64,000 bases of DNA from Arthrobacter sp. Leaf69 (GTDB taxonomy: Bacteria > Actinomycetota > Actinomycetes > Actinomycetales > Micrococcaceae): contig NZ_LMLR01000010.1 in the NCBI RefSeq assembly GCF_001422645.1, positions 578,237-642,236 on the forward strand, written 5' to 3'. Below, piece after piece: positions 26,702 to 35,292 of this stretch (the first letter of the stretch is position 1; each line of letters begins with the position of its first letter). The notes beneath the pieces were generated by a model. That model was not told the origin of the DNA, made no database searches, and was given only the letters and a program-made list of their open reading frames with translations. The translations under genes were made by a program, and so were the position numbers.

Positions 26702-26892
26702 GCCGCCTCCAACCGGAGCGCGGCGACGGGGCAGACCCTGACCGCGGCCTTGGCGGCGTCGAGGTCGGCCCCGTCCACCTCCGGGACATCGATGAGGAGT
26801 TCGCCGTCGTCGTCGAGGTGCATGAGCGTGGGCGCGGCTTCCTCGCAGAGGCCGTGTCCTTCGCAGCGCGGCCGGTCGAGTTCGATCCTCAT
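26698..26892 (-). CDS. [3Fe-4S] ferredoxin
   Basis: The protein has 64 residues with cysteines at 10, 16 and 54 (RCEGHGLCEE and VRVCPVAAL). The fourth cluster cysteine is absent, as in actinobacterial [3Fe-4S] ferredoxins that serve P450 enzymes. It overlaps the P450 stop by four bases (ATGA) and the reductase start by four. It should carry electrons from the reductase to the P450. Confidence 0.9.
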   Translation of the reverse strand: MRIELDRPRCEGHGLCEEAAPTLMHLDDDGELLIDVPEVDGADLDAAKAAVRVCPVAALRLEAA

Positions 26893-28061
26893 GCGGCCAC
26901 CACCTTGGCAACGTGGAGCTTGTCGATGCTCCGCGTCATGTTGCTCGCGACCCGGGCCTCGTCGGTGATCGTGATCGACTGCACCTGCCGTGCGAGGGCG
27001 CCGACGATGGCGTGGCCCTCGAGCTTGGCCAGGCCCTGGCCGGCGCAGCCGTGCGGCCCGTAGCCGAAGGACAGGTGGTCCACGGGGTTGCGAGTCACGT
27101 CGAAAACGTCGGGATTTTCGTAGTGGCGGGCGTCGCGGTTGCCGGCGCCGAGGAGAACGCCCAGCTGGGCGCCGGCGGGAACCGTTACGCCGTCGATCTC
27201 CACGTCGCGGGTCGCCGTGCGGCCCCAGATGTGCAGCGGGGTCCAGTAGCGCAGCACCTCGGCGAAGGCTGCGGGGACGAGCTCCGGGTTCTCGCGGACA
27301 AGCTGGAGCTGCTCCGGGTGGCGGCCGAACAGCGCGACGATGTTCCCGATCGACGCGATGGTCGTGTCGACGCCTGCCCCCAGGTACTGGTGGATGATGT
27401 GCCCCGCGGAGCCCTCGGGGATGTCGCCCCGGGACTCGGCGTCGAAGATTCCGCGGCCGATCGAGCCGGGGGTGAGGTCGTCGCCGGTGACGGAAGAGCA
27501 CCAGCCGTATAGCTCGCCGGCGATCGGGAAGCTCTCCTGGGTGCGTTGGTTCAACGGCCCAATGACCTGCATCGCGGCCTGCCCCCAGCGCAGCATGTTG
27601 TCCTTGACGTGTCCGCTGAAGCCGATGAGCTCGGCGACGATTTCAAGCGGGAAGGCGCGGGCCAGGGAGTCGATGGCCTCGAAGCTGCCGCTGGCCACGA
27701 GTTCGGCGACGAGCTTGTCCGCCTTCTCGTCAATGGTGACTTTCAGGCCGCGCAGGGCGCGGGGTGTGAGGTTCTCTGACAGCGTCGCGCGCAGCTGGGT
27801 GTGCACTGGCGGGTCGGAGGCGAGCGAGGTGCCCTGCAGCGCCTCGTTCACCATGGGGTTGAAGCCGAGCGTGGTGGACGAGAACGTCGACGGATCGCCG
27901 AGCACGTCGCGGATGATGTCGTAGCGCGTCACAACGTAAAGGTCGTTCTTGGGCAGGTGGACGACGCCGGCCTGCTCGCGGAGCGCGGCGTAGGCGGGGT
28001 AGGGGTCGACGAGGATGTCGTCGTCCCAGATGTCGATGGCTGATTCGGTGGGTGCAGTCAC
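26889..28061 (-). CDS. Cytochrome P450
   Basis: The protein has 390 residues from a GTG at 28061 with AAGGAG just upstream. P450 signatures are all present: I-helix GAGVDTT (228-234), ExxR EVLR (268-271) and the heme loop FGYGPHGCAG (332-341) with the ligand Cys339. It is a soluble class I bacterial P450 served by the next two genes. The substrate is unknown; the island's hydrolases suggest a bulky ester, lactone or ether compound. It is second in the operon after the transporter. Confidence 0.93.
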   Translation of the reverse strand: MTAPTESAIDIWDDDILVDPYPAYAALREQAGVVHLPKNDLYVVTRYDIIRDVLGDPSTFSSTTLGFNPMVNEALQGTSLASDPPVHTQLRATLSENLTPRALRGLKVTIDEKADKLVAELVASGSFEAIDSLARAFPLEIVAELIGFSGHVKDNMLRWGQAAMQVIGPLNQRTQESFPIAGELYGWCSSVTGDDLTPGSIGRGIFDAESRGDIPEGSAGHIIHQYLGAGVDTTIASIGNIVALFGRHPEQLQLVRENPELVPAAFAEVLRYWTPLHIWGRTATRDVEIDGVTVPAGAQLGVLLGAGNRDARHYENPDVFDVTRNPVDHLSFGYGPHGCAGQGLAKLEGHAIVGALARQVQSITITDEARVASNMTRSIDKLHVAKVVAA

Positions 28062-28114
28062 GCTGCTCTCCTTGCGGATAGTGGGTGGTGGTGGGTGAGG
28101 TGAAGCCGTCAGAC

Positions 28115-29836
28115 TCAGACAGGCACTTCGGCGTTCTCCTCTGTCGCCTCCGCGACTGCCTCGGGCGCGGGCGCCGAGGAACGAGCGGAGATGAAGAGGG
28201 TGAGGATCGCGGAGGCGGCCGCCGCGATGGCAGCAACGAGGTACACCATTTGGAAGCCCTGGCCGAGCGAGGCCCCGGCCACGTCCTGGATCTGCTGCTG
28301 CGCAGCCGTGAGCGCCTGGACCATGCCGTCGACGGCCGGGGCGGGTGCGCCGCCGGCCAGCGCCTGGCCGGAGAACTGCGCGATGACGCCATCCCAGCCC
28401 GAGAGATAGCCCAGGGGCGGCACCTGGGAGAGCCCGGCGACGGCAGTGGCGGGCAGCCCCGCCTCGCCCAGGATCCCGCCGAGCGGGGCCGCGAAGATCG
28501 AGGCGCCAATGCCGAACGCGATAACCGAGCCGATGACCGGGCCGAGGGCGAAGCCAAGGTCGCGCAGGAGGTTCGTCGTCGCGGAGGCCATCCCGATGTG
28601 CTGGGGCGGGACGGTGTTGATCGCCACCGACGTGACGGAGCCAACGGTGAGCGCGAAGCCGATGCCCAGCAGCAGAAGCGGCGGAACGAACGCCGTCCAC
28701 GGCGTACCGCCGAAGGCCTCGGGCGCGCCCAGGGAGAACGTCGAGAGCCAATAGCCGGAGACCGCCATCAAGGCGAAGCCCGAGGTCAGCACCCAGCGCG
28801 GCGCTACGCGGTGGATGAGCCAGCCCACTACCGGGATGAAGGCGAACGCCGGACCCTGGATGAAGACGAACAGCACCCCGACCTTCCACGTCTCGGCCAG
28901 GGCGAGACCGCCGACGGCGACGCTGGTGCTGAAGCAGATCGCCAGGAAGGCGAACATGCCGGTAACCGCGACGACGCCGGTGATCGAGTAGGCGCTGTTC
29001 TTGAAGAGCGAAAGGTGGATGAGCGGCTCTTTGGTGCGCGTCTCGATGACAACGAATAGGACCAACAGCAGGCCGCCGACGACGTAGCTCACGATGACAT
29101 CCCAAGCGCCGAACCCGGCGTCGACCGCCTGAACGGTCGCGAAGAGCACGGCGATGAGTCCGAGCGCGAGGGTGAACTGGCCGGGCAGGTCGAGTTTGCG
29201 TCCCCGGGCAGCAGCGGAGTCCTTCGCCCGGAGCGCGACGAGGAGAACAACGACGGCGACGCCGGCCGCAACGAGGTAGGCCACACGCCAGCCGCTGAAC
29301 ACGTTCGGCGCGCCGGGTGCAGCGCCCGGCACCGTGAAAAACTGGGCCGTGAGGCCGGCGAGCACGGGTGAAATGACGGCTCCGAGCGACAGGAACCCGG
29401 CCCACGTGGCGATAACCCGGGCACGCGCCCGGTGGTCCGGGGTGATCGCCGCGATCATGGACAGCGAGATGGGAAAGAGGATGCCGGCCGCGATGCCGCC
29501 GACCGCCTGCGCGAAAATCATCATCTCGGTCGTCGGCGCCAGCGCAGCCAGGACGGAGCCGACGACGCTTAGGGCGGCGCCGGCGTACAGCAGCTTCTTG
29601 CGCCCGAACAGGTCGCCCAGGAGTCCCCAGCTCAGCTCGAACACCACGATCCCCATCAAGAACATGCCCGCGATCCACGTCAGGCCTGCGCCCGAAGTGT
29701 GGAATTCCGCGGCAAAGGTGCCGCTGAGGGCGCCCGGCAGTGCGTTGGTGATCTGTGCGAGGGTGACCGCGCTGTAGGCGGCGACGAAAGTCGCCCGTAC
29801 CGAGCCTCGGCTCGACACCTTAATGGTCTGACTCAT
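28115..29836 (-). CDS. DHA2-family MFS transporter of the catabolic island
   Basis: The protein has 573 residues and about 14 helices. Helix 1 region ITNALPGALSGTFAAEF, then the loop GLLGDLFGRKKLLYAG, and a long hydrophilic C-terminal tail (SARSSAPAPEAVAEATEEN). The DHA2 type is usually for efflux, but in catabolic operons some members import. It is first in the operon with P450, ferredoxin and reductase; 53 bases separate it from the P450 gene. Its promoter is divergent from the phosphotriesterase-family operon. Confidence 0.85.
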   Translation of the reverse strand: MSQTIKVSSRGSVRATFVAAYSAVTLAQITNALPGALSGTFAAEFHTSGAGLTWIAGMFLMGIVVFELSWGLLGDLFGRKKLLYAGAALSVVGSVLAALAPTTEMMIFAQAVGGIAAGILFPISLSMIAAITPDHRARARVIATWAGFLSLGAVISPVLAGLTAQFFTVPGAAPGAPNVFSGWRVAYLVAAGVAVVVLLVALRAKDSAAARGRKLDLPGQFTLALGLIAVLFATVQAVDAGFGAWDVIVSYVVGGLLLVLFVVIETRTKEPLIHLSLFKNSAYSITGVVAVTGMFAFLAICFSTSVAVGGLALAETWKVGVLFVFIQGPAFAFIPVVGWLIHRVAPRWVLTSGFALMAVSGYWLSTFSLGAPEAFGGTPWTAFVPPLLLLGIGFALTVGSVTSVAINTVPPQHIGMASATTNLLRDLGFALGPVIGSVIAFGIGASIFAAPLGGILGEAGLPATAVAGLSQVPPLGYLSGWDGVIAQFSGQALAGGAPAPAVDGMVQALTAAQQQIQDVAGASLGQGFQMVYLVAAIAAAASAILTLFISARSSAPAPEAVAEATEENAEVPV

Positions 29837-29952
29837 CGATGAAACTCCTTTGTTTCCGGTCGATTCTCCGGTGTTGCGCCGGGACTGGTGCCCTGCCGGA
29901 CATCGGCTTTAACCGGGGCAGGTGTGGCGCTCCACACATTTTGGCCATTAGA

Positions 29953-29967
29953 TTTACACGATGTCAA
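29953..29967. promoter_or_regulatory. Near-palindrome TTTACA-CGA-TGTCAA
   Basis: TTTACA, CGA, TGTCAA; the arms match at five of six pairs. It is nearly the reverse complement of the site at 30036-30050. On the minus strand it contains a TTGACA -35 box for the MFS-P450 operon, so a bound repressor would block the promoter. Confidence 0.55.
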
Positions 29968-30035
29968 GAGTTTTAACGGACCGTGGGCTTTGCAGGCGCT
30001 TTGGGGGTCTTTTCATGTACATTGCGACTATTCAC

Positions 30036-30050
30036 TTGACACGATGTAAA
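30036..30050. promoter_or_regulatory. Near-palindrome TTGACA-CGA-TGTAAA
   Basis: TTGACA, CGA, TGTAAA. It has the same form as the site at 29953-29967 and lies 99 bases before the first plus-strand gene. It is a likely TetR operator for the phosphotriesterase-family operon. Confidence 0.55.
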
Positions 30051-30148
30051 GAAACATGTGACGCTGGCTACACCGCAACGGAGCGACGCCGGCACAGTCA
30101 AGCTCCGCGGCCCCCTGCATCCAGTACCGATCTTCAAGGGAGAAGCCA

Positions 30149-31159
30149 GTGAGTCACACCCCACCCGTCGCCACCGGTGATACGTTCCACGCCCCCACCG
30201 GACAAACCGTCAACACGGTCCTTGGCCCCATCCCAGCCTCGGATTTGGGTGTGGTTGCCGTCCATGAGGCCTTGCTGTCGGTGCTGCCGGGAGCCCAGTA
30301 CGCCCCCGACATCTCCATGGACCGGACGGAGATCTTCGAGGCCCTGGCCGCGAAGCTCAAGGACTTCCGCGAGCACGGCGGACGGACGATCGTGGACAGC
30401 ACGGGCATGTTCCACGGTCGCGACGTGAAACTGTACGAGGCGCTGTCGCGCTCAACCGGGGTGCACATCGTGGCCTCGACGGGCATGGGTCCGGAGGAGA
30501 TGCTCGGCGGCTACTTCCTGACGCCGCAGACCAACCCGCCGACGCCGTGGCCCGCCGAGAAGTTCGCCGACCTCTTCAGCAAGGAAGTCACCGAGGGCAT
30601 GGTGGTTCCGCGCGTTGAACGTCGCGGCGCCGCCGGGCTCGTGACCACCACGGCCGACCGCGCCGGCATGACCCCCACCGAGGAAAGCCTGTTCCGCGGT
30701 GCGGCCAGAACGTCCTTGAAGACCGGCATCCCGGTCTCCATCCGCTTCGGCGCCGATGCCCTGCACGACCTCGACATCGTCCTGGACGAAGAGCTCCCGG
30801 CCGACCGGGTGCTCGTCGGCGGCCTCGACCGCAAGGACGCCAACGGCGCCGCCCTCGAGGTGGCTGGCCGTGGAGCGTTCGTCGGCATCGACCACGTGGG
30901 CCTGAACGACCACGCCGACTACCTCACCGACCATGACCGTGCCCAACTTGTGCTCGAGCTCGTCAAGGCCGGCCATGCCGACAAGATCATCCTTTCGGGC
31001 AACTCGATCGGCGTGGCCAAGGGACAGCCTGACTACGACCTGCCGTTCAGCCACGTCGTGTCCACGTTCGTGCCCTTCCTCAAGGCGCACGGCCTGAGCG
31101 ACGAGGACGCCCGGCGCATCCTCGTGGAGAACCCGCGCAACCTGCTGACCGTTCGCTAG
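30149..31159 (+). CDS. Phosphotriesterase-family protein lacking metal ligands (probable pseudoenzyme)
   Basis: The protein has 336 residues and aligns along its full length with its neighbour. The expected binuclear metal ligands are almost all replaced: HxH becomes H39-x-A41, the carboxylated lysine is T166 (GLVTTTAD), the two later histidines are R199 (PVSIRF) and G225 (VLVGGLD), and the aspartate is N285 (ILSGNS). Only H39 remains. The frame is intact with normal codon use, so it seems maintained. It may be a structural partner of the active paralog, a binding protein or an enzyme with a new mechanism. First gene of the operon. Confidence 0.85.
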   Translation: MSHTPPVATGDTFHAPTGQTVNTVLGPIPASDLGVVAVHEALLSVLPGAQYAPDISMDRTEIFEALAAKLKDFREHGGRTIVDSTGMFHGRDVKLYEALSRSTGVHIVASTGMGPEEMLGGYFLTPQTNPPTPWPAEKFADLFSKEVTEGMVVPRVERRGAAGLVTTTADRAGMTPTEESLFRGAARTSLKTGIPVSIRFGADALHDLDIVLDEELPADRVLVGGLDRKDANGAALEVAGRGAFVGIDHVGLNDHADYLTDHDRAQLVLELVKAGHADKIILSGNSIGVAKGQPDYDLPFSHVVSTFVPFLKAHGLSDEDARRILVENPRNLLTVR

Positions 31160-31214
31160 GAACGCGTCGGCCCCCCACTCAACAAACTTTCGAACCCCTG
31201 AGGTGAGTGAACGA

Positions 31215-32168
31215 ATGACCAAGGTCAACACCGTGCTGGGAACCATCCCGGCCGAAGAACTGGAAATCGTGGCGGTCCACGAACACATCGGGTACGGCAT
31301 GCCCGGCTCCGAACTGGACACCACATGGTGGAAGTCGCCGGAGCAGGCCTACGAGGAGACCGTGCCGAAACTGCGGAAATTCCGCGAAAACGGCGGCGGG
31401 ACCTTTGTGGACGCCACGGGCATCTGCAACGGCCGCGACGTGGACTACTACAAGTCCCTGTCCGCCAAGACGGGCGTGCACATCGTGGCATGCACCGGCT
31501 TCGTCGGCGGCGACACAGCCCTGCCGCACTTCTCCCGCGCCACCGTGGACTACCTCGCGAAGGTGTTCATCCACGAGATCACCGTCGGCATCGGCAACAC
31601 AGGTTCAAAGGCCGGCGTCATCAAGGTCGGCGTAAGCCGGGGCGGACGCATGACGGACCTGGACAAGCGGATCTACCGGGCCGCGGCCCGCGCCGCCGTC
31701 GTCACCGGCGCACCGATCCTGACCCACCTGGCCATAGATCCCGAACCGGCCGTGACCATCTTCAACGAAGAGGGCCTTTCGCTGGACCGCGTGCTCTTCG
31801 GCCACGCCGACGACGGCCTCAACGCTCCGATCACCCCGCACGATTGGATCTACGAGCAGGGCGGCCGCATCGGCTTCGACACCTTCGGCTACGACCTCGA
31901 GCTGCCGGATCCGCCGTTTTGGGGCCGCAAACGCGCCGAGCGCATGGAGCACTTCGTCAACCTGGTGAACAAGGGCTATGCGGACAAGCTCCTCGTCTCG
32001 GCCGACGCCAATTGCAGCCCGCTGGGCTGGCCGGGCGTCAAGGGCCACACCATCAACTACATCTTCGAGGACATGATCCCCGACATGCGCACCGCCGGCA
32101 TCGACGACGCCACCATCAAACTCCTGCTCCAGGACAACCCGGCCGACTTTCTGTCGCTGAACGCCTGA
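31215..32168 (+). CDS. Phosphotriesterase-family metal hydrolase (lactonase/esterase type)
   Basis: The protein has 317 residues from ATG 31215, with GAGGTGAG eight bases upstream (a GTG at 31203 is less likely). All family metal ligands are seen: H22 and H24 (VAVHEHIG), K137 (GVIKVGVS), H171 (ILTHLAID), H197 (FGHADD) and D264 (SADANC). The family hydrolyses lactones, esters or organophosphates. In a catabolic operon, a lactonase or ester hydrolase role is most likely. It lies 55 bases after its metal-less paralog and arose with it by duplication. Confidence 0.88.
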   Translation: MTKVNTVLGTIPAEELEIVAVHEHIGYGMPGSELDTTWWKSPEQAYEETVPKLRKFRENGGGTFVDATGICNGRDVDYYKSLSAKTGVHIVACTGFVGGDTALPHFSRATVDYLAKVFIHEITVGIGNTGSKAGVIKVGVSRGGRMTDLDKRIYRAAARAAVVTGAPILTHLAIDPEPAVTIFNEEGLSLDRVLFGHADDGLNAPITPHDWIYEQGGRIGFDTFGYDLELPDPPFWGRKRAERMEHFVNLVNKGYADKLLVSADANCSPLGWPGVKGHTINYIFEDMIPDMRTAGIDDATIKLLLQDNPADFLSLNA

Positions 32169-32249
32169 CCTGCGGACAGGCACCCACAACTTACCCGTTC
32201 CGCCAGGCATGGCCCCGGGCCACGAAAGAGTCAAGAAAGAGATGAAACC

Positions 32250-33389
32250 ATGAAGGCTGAAGACATCAAGAACCTCAAGATCGCCGTCGTCGGCGCAGGC
32301 TACGGCGGCGCTGCGGCGGCCAAGGCCCTGAGCCTGCTCGGTGCGGACGTCACAGTCTACGAGCAGGCTCCCCAGATGGGAGAGGTGGGCGCCGGCATCG
32401 GCCTGCGTCCTGCCACCATGGCCCGGTTCCGCCAGTGGGGGATCTTCGACGCGGTCGCCAAGGTGAGCTCGGCGAGCGACTACTTTGAAATCCTCACGGC
32501 CACCGGCGAGCCGATCATGAAGGACACGTGGCCGGAGTTCGGCGACGAGAATCAGACGTACCTCATCCACCGCCGCGACTTCATCGAGGCCCTTCTCGGC
32601 GTGCTTCCCGAGGGCATGGTGCAGCTTGGCCACAGGCTGGAGACCATCGAGGACAAGGGCGGCCACTCCGTCCTGACCTTCGCCAACGGCAAGACGGTCG
32701 AAGCCGACCTCGTGGTCGGTGCCGACGGCATCAAGTCCGCGGTGCGCGAGCAACTCTTCAGCGACAAGGGCCCGGTGTTCTCCGGCGAGCACGCCTACCG
32801 GGTGGTGATCTCCGCCGACGACGCCCACGGGATGGTGGTCGACGACAACCTGCGGATGTACATGGGCAGGGGCACAAAGGTCTATCTGCTGCCGCTGCGG
32901 CACCGCAACCAGATGTCCTTCGACATCACCGCCCTGAATCCGGACGGGACCTGGGCGCCGGTCATCACGAAGGACGAACTCCTGAGGACGGTGGAAGGTT
33001 TCGACGAGCGGATCGTGGCGATTGCCCGCGGCCTGGACATGGACACCGTCAACATCCGTGCGGTCTACGACATCGACCCCGTGGACAGCTGGCACACCGA
33101 CTCCGTTGTCCTGATGGGCGATGCGGCGCACTCCATGCTGCACCACCAGGGCCAGGGCGCGAACTCCGCCATCGAGGACGCCGGAGCACTGGCCGATGCG
33201 CTGGCCGAGGCCGGCTCGGTGCCGGAGGCACTGGCGCTGTTTCAGGCCACCCGCAAACCCGTCACGGATGAACTGCAGCGCATCTCGCGCCAGGGCTGGT
33301 CCGAGGAAGAGGTCAACGACGTCTTCCCGGGCCAGAAACCCCAGTCCCAACAGCCCGCCGCCAGCGCGGCAGCACCGGCAAAGGCCTGA
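32250..33389 (+). CDS. FAD-dependent monooxygenase (class A flavoprotein)
   Basis: The protein has 379 residues. The motifs are GAGYGG (15-20), VVGADGIKS and GDAAHSMLHHQGQGANSAIEDA. It uses NAD(P)H and oxygen to hydroxylate an aromatic or similar ring; the substrate is unknown. It is only distantly like the 3-hydroxybenzoate hydroxylase at 12793. The last 25 residues are Gln/Pro/Ala-rich. It lies between the phosphotriesterase-family pair and the alpha/beta hydrolase in one operon. Confidence 0.87.
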   Translation: MKAEDIKNLKIAVVGAGYGGAAAAKALSLLGADVTVYEQAPQMGEVGAGIGLRPATMARFRQWGIFDAVAKVSSASDYFEILTATGEPIMKDTWPEFGDENQTYLIHRRDFIEALLGVLPEGMVQLGHRLETIEDKGGHSVLTFANGKTVEADLVVGADGIKSAVREQLFSDKGPVFSGEHAYRVVISADDAHGMVVDDNLRMYMGRGTKVYLLPLRHRNQMSFDITALNPDGTWAPVITKDELLRTVEGFDERIVAIARGLDMDTVNIRAVYDIDPVDSWHTDSVVLMGDAAHSMLHHQGQGANSAIEDAGALADALAEAGSVPEALALFQATRKPVTDELQRISRQGWSEEEVNDVFPGQKPQSQQPAASAAAPAKA

Positions 33390-33394
33390 CCGCC

Positions 33395-34327
33395 ATGACC
33401 ATTCATCCTGAAATCGCCAAAATCTTGGCAACGTTGCCGGCACCCGCTGGTTCTCCCCTGGACCCCGGCGCCATGCGCACCGGGGAGGCTGCGCAGGTCC
33501 CGCCGCCGGGTGAGCGCCTCCCCCTCCACGCCGTCGAGGACGCGACGGCCATAACGCAGTCGGGCGAGGTGCCGGTGCGGATCTACACGCCGCTGGAAGC
33601 GGACGCCTACGGCATCCTGGTCTATTTCCACGGCGGCGCGTTCTTCCTGGGCAGCCTGGACACCCACGACCACGTCGCCCGCTCCCTGGCCAGGGAATCC
33701 GGCTACAAGGTCATCTCGGTCGGCTACCGCCTGGCCCCCGAAGCCTCCTTCCCGGCCGGCCTTGATGACTGCTACGGCGTGGTCCGCTGGGCCGCCGAAC
33801 AGGGCGGCAGCCTGGGCTGGGACGGAACGAACCTCGCCGTCGCGGGCGACAGCTCGGGCGGCAACTTCGTGGCCGCTGTCACCGCCAGGGCCCACGACGA
33901 CGGATTCGGCGCCATCACGCACCAGGTCCTGTTCTACCCGTCCCTGGACCTGGACTTCGACGTCGACCGCTACGCCTCGCTGCGGGAAAACGCCGAAGGC
34001 TACGGGCTGGAGACGGCGGGACTGCTGCCGTTCAACTCCTTCTACCTTGAGAGCGGGGCGGATCCGGCGGATCCCCTTGTCTCCCCCATCAAGAGGGCAG
34101 ACCTCGCCGGCCTGCCGGCTGCACTCATCATCACCGCCGAGCACGATCCGCTGCGCGACGAGGGCGAGTTCTACGGCCGGCGCCTGAGGGAAGCCGGCGT
34201 GGACGCGGCGGTTCGCCGCTATGCGGGGGCCAACCACGGCTTCGTCCAGAACTTCTCCTGGATTCCGGAGTTTTACGGGGCGTTCGAAGAGACCGCCGCC
34301 TTTCTGGGCGGGAACGCCCGGAAATGA
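33395..34327 (+). CDS. Alpha/beta hydrolase, hormone-sensitive-lipase family
   Basis: The protein has 310 residues. The oxyanion motif VYFHGGAFFLG (HGG at 79-81), nucleophile motif GDSSGG (serine 153), acid in EHDPLRDEG and histidine in GANHGF give a complete catalytic set. Such enzymes cleave short-chain or bulky carboxylic esters. It starts five bases after the monooxygenase stop and overlaps the MBL gene by four bases. Confidence 0.9.
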   Translation: MTIHPEIAKILATLPAPAGSPLDPGAMRTGEAAQVPPPGERLPLHAVEDATAITQSGEVPVRIYTPLEADAYGILVYFHGGAFFLGSLDTHDHVARSLARESGYKVISVGYRLAPEASFPAGLDDCYGVVRWAAEQGGSLGWDGTNLAVAGDSSGGNFVAAVTARAHDDGFGAITHQVLFYPSLDLDFDVDRYASLRENAEGYGLETAGLLPFNSFYLESGADPADPLVSPIKRADLAGLPAALIITAEHDPLRDEGEFYGRRLREAGVDAAVRRYAGANHGFVQNFSWIPEFYGAFEETAAFLGGNARK

Positions 34328-35292
34328 CGGAGTCGGTCGCCGTTCAACCCCTGGTCTCCCCCTGGGGGAGGTTCGGTCTCTACAGCTTCTTCATCGACGC
34401 CCCGGAGCCGGCGATCGTCGACACGGGGATCGCGTCCTCGCCGGCCGAAGGCATGGTGCCTGCACTGGCGGCGATCGGCCGCCGGATCGAGGACGTCCGC
34501 TGGATCCTGCTGACCCACGGCCATATCGACCACATCGGCGGCGCTTATGCCCTGTGGGAGCTCACCGGACGGCGCGCGCAGGTGGTCATCCACGAGGCGG
34601 ACGCACCGATGTTGCGCTCGCGCCGGGCCCACGTTGACGAATACCTGGCCGGCCGGGCGCAGTATCTGGATGACCCCGACGGCGAGGCGAAGCTGACTGA
34701 CGCCACGAATGCCGTCATCTCGGGCGAGATGGAGCCCACCATGCTGGTGAAGGGCGGCGAGACCCTCTCGCTCGGCGGCGACGTCACCGTCTCCGTCCAC
34801 TCGATTCCGGGCCACACCCCCGGCTCCGTGGCGTACGTCGTCGACGGACAAAACGACGTTTTCGTCGGCGATGCCGTCCAGGTCCACGGTGCGGCCAACG
34901 GTTTTCCCGGATTCGTGGATCCGGTCGGCTACCGCGCCAGCCTGCGGTACCTCCGCGATGAGATCCGTCCGCGGCACCTCTACCTGGGGCACCCGTATCG
35001 CCGCGCGGACGGCACACCATACGGCGTGGAGCTCGACGCCGGGCAGGCCGGGGAAGCGCTCCAGGCCAGCCTGGAGATCGAGGCCCGCGTCAACAGTGCG
35101 GCGTGCGGCTGCCTGGCTGCCGGACTGCAGGATTCAGGCTCCCCCTACGCACCCTTCGCCCGCGTGGCCGAGGAGCTTGGCTACGAGGGGGATCCCGCGC
35201 TGGAACCGTCCCCGTTCTTCACGACGCTCAACGGCTACCGCACGACATTCGACCACATGACCGAAGATGAGGAGATCAGCACTTATGGATGA
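34324..35292 (+). CDS. MBL-fold metallo-hydrolase
   Basis: The protein has 322 residues. The metal motif HGHIDH (65-70, in LLTHGHIDHIGG), a later histidine in SIPGHTPGSVAYV and the aspartate in VFVGDAV are intact. The fold includes lactonases, glyoxalase II and thioesterases. With the phosphotriesterase-family hydrolase and two serine hydrolases it is one of four hydrolases of the operon. A C-terminal extension of about 90 residues (EIEARVNSAACGCLAAG onward) is helical and less typical. Confidence 0.87.
   Translation: MTESVAVQPLVSPWGRFGLYSFFIDAPEPAIVDTGIASSPAEGMVPALAAIGRRIEDVRWILLTHGHIDHIGGAYALWELTGRRAQVVIHEADAPMLRSRRAHVDEYLAGRAQYLDDPDGEAKLTDATNAVISGEMEPTMLVKGGETLSLGGDVTVSVHSIPGHTPGSVAYVVDGQNDVFVGDAVQVHGAANGFPGFVDPVGYRASLRYLRDEIRPRHLYLGHPYRRADGTPYGVELDAGQAGEALQASLEIEARVNSAACGCLAAGLQDSGSPYAPFARVAEELGYEGDPALEPSPFFTTLNGYRTTFDHMTEDEEISTYG

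Larger units (their letters stand above)
29837..30148. promoter_or_regulatory. Divergent promoter region of the catabolic island
   Basis: A 312-base noncoding stretch between the MFS and first phosphotriesterase-family genes. It is richer in A+T than its surroundings and holds two related 15-base near-palindromes, each listed separately, whose centres are 83 bases apart. On the minus strand a possible promoter, TTGACA with CAAAAT 18 bases later, uses the first site as its -35 box. Confidence 0.6.

Noticed and set aside
26889..29678. A 929-codon open frame through P450 and the MFS region
   Set aside because: Only its last 390 codons are P450. The rest lies over the MFS gene in another frame and is Arg/Gly/Pro-rich, the usual shadow in high-GC DNA. 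A GTG with AAGGAG marks the real start at 28061.
30149..31159. Sequencing error as the cause of the missing metal ligands
   Set aside because: Five ligands are replaced by in-frame substitutions at widely spaced positions, with the surrounding sequence well conserved. Random error would not do this without frameshifts.
31605..33443. A 612-codon open frame on the minus strand
   Set aside because: It is antisense to the phosphotriesterase-family and FAD monooxygenase genes, which have clear motifs. The translated sequence has no domain.
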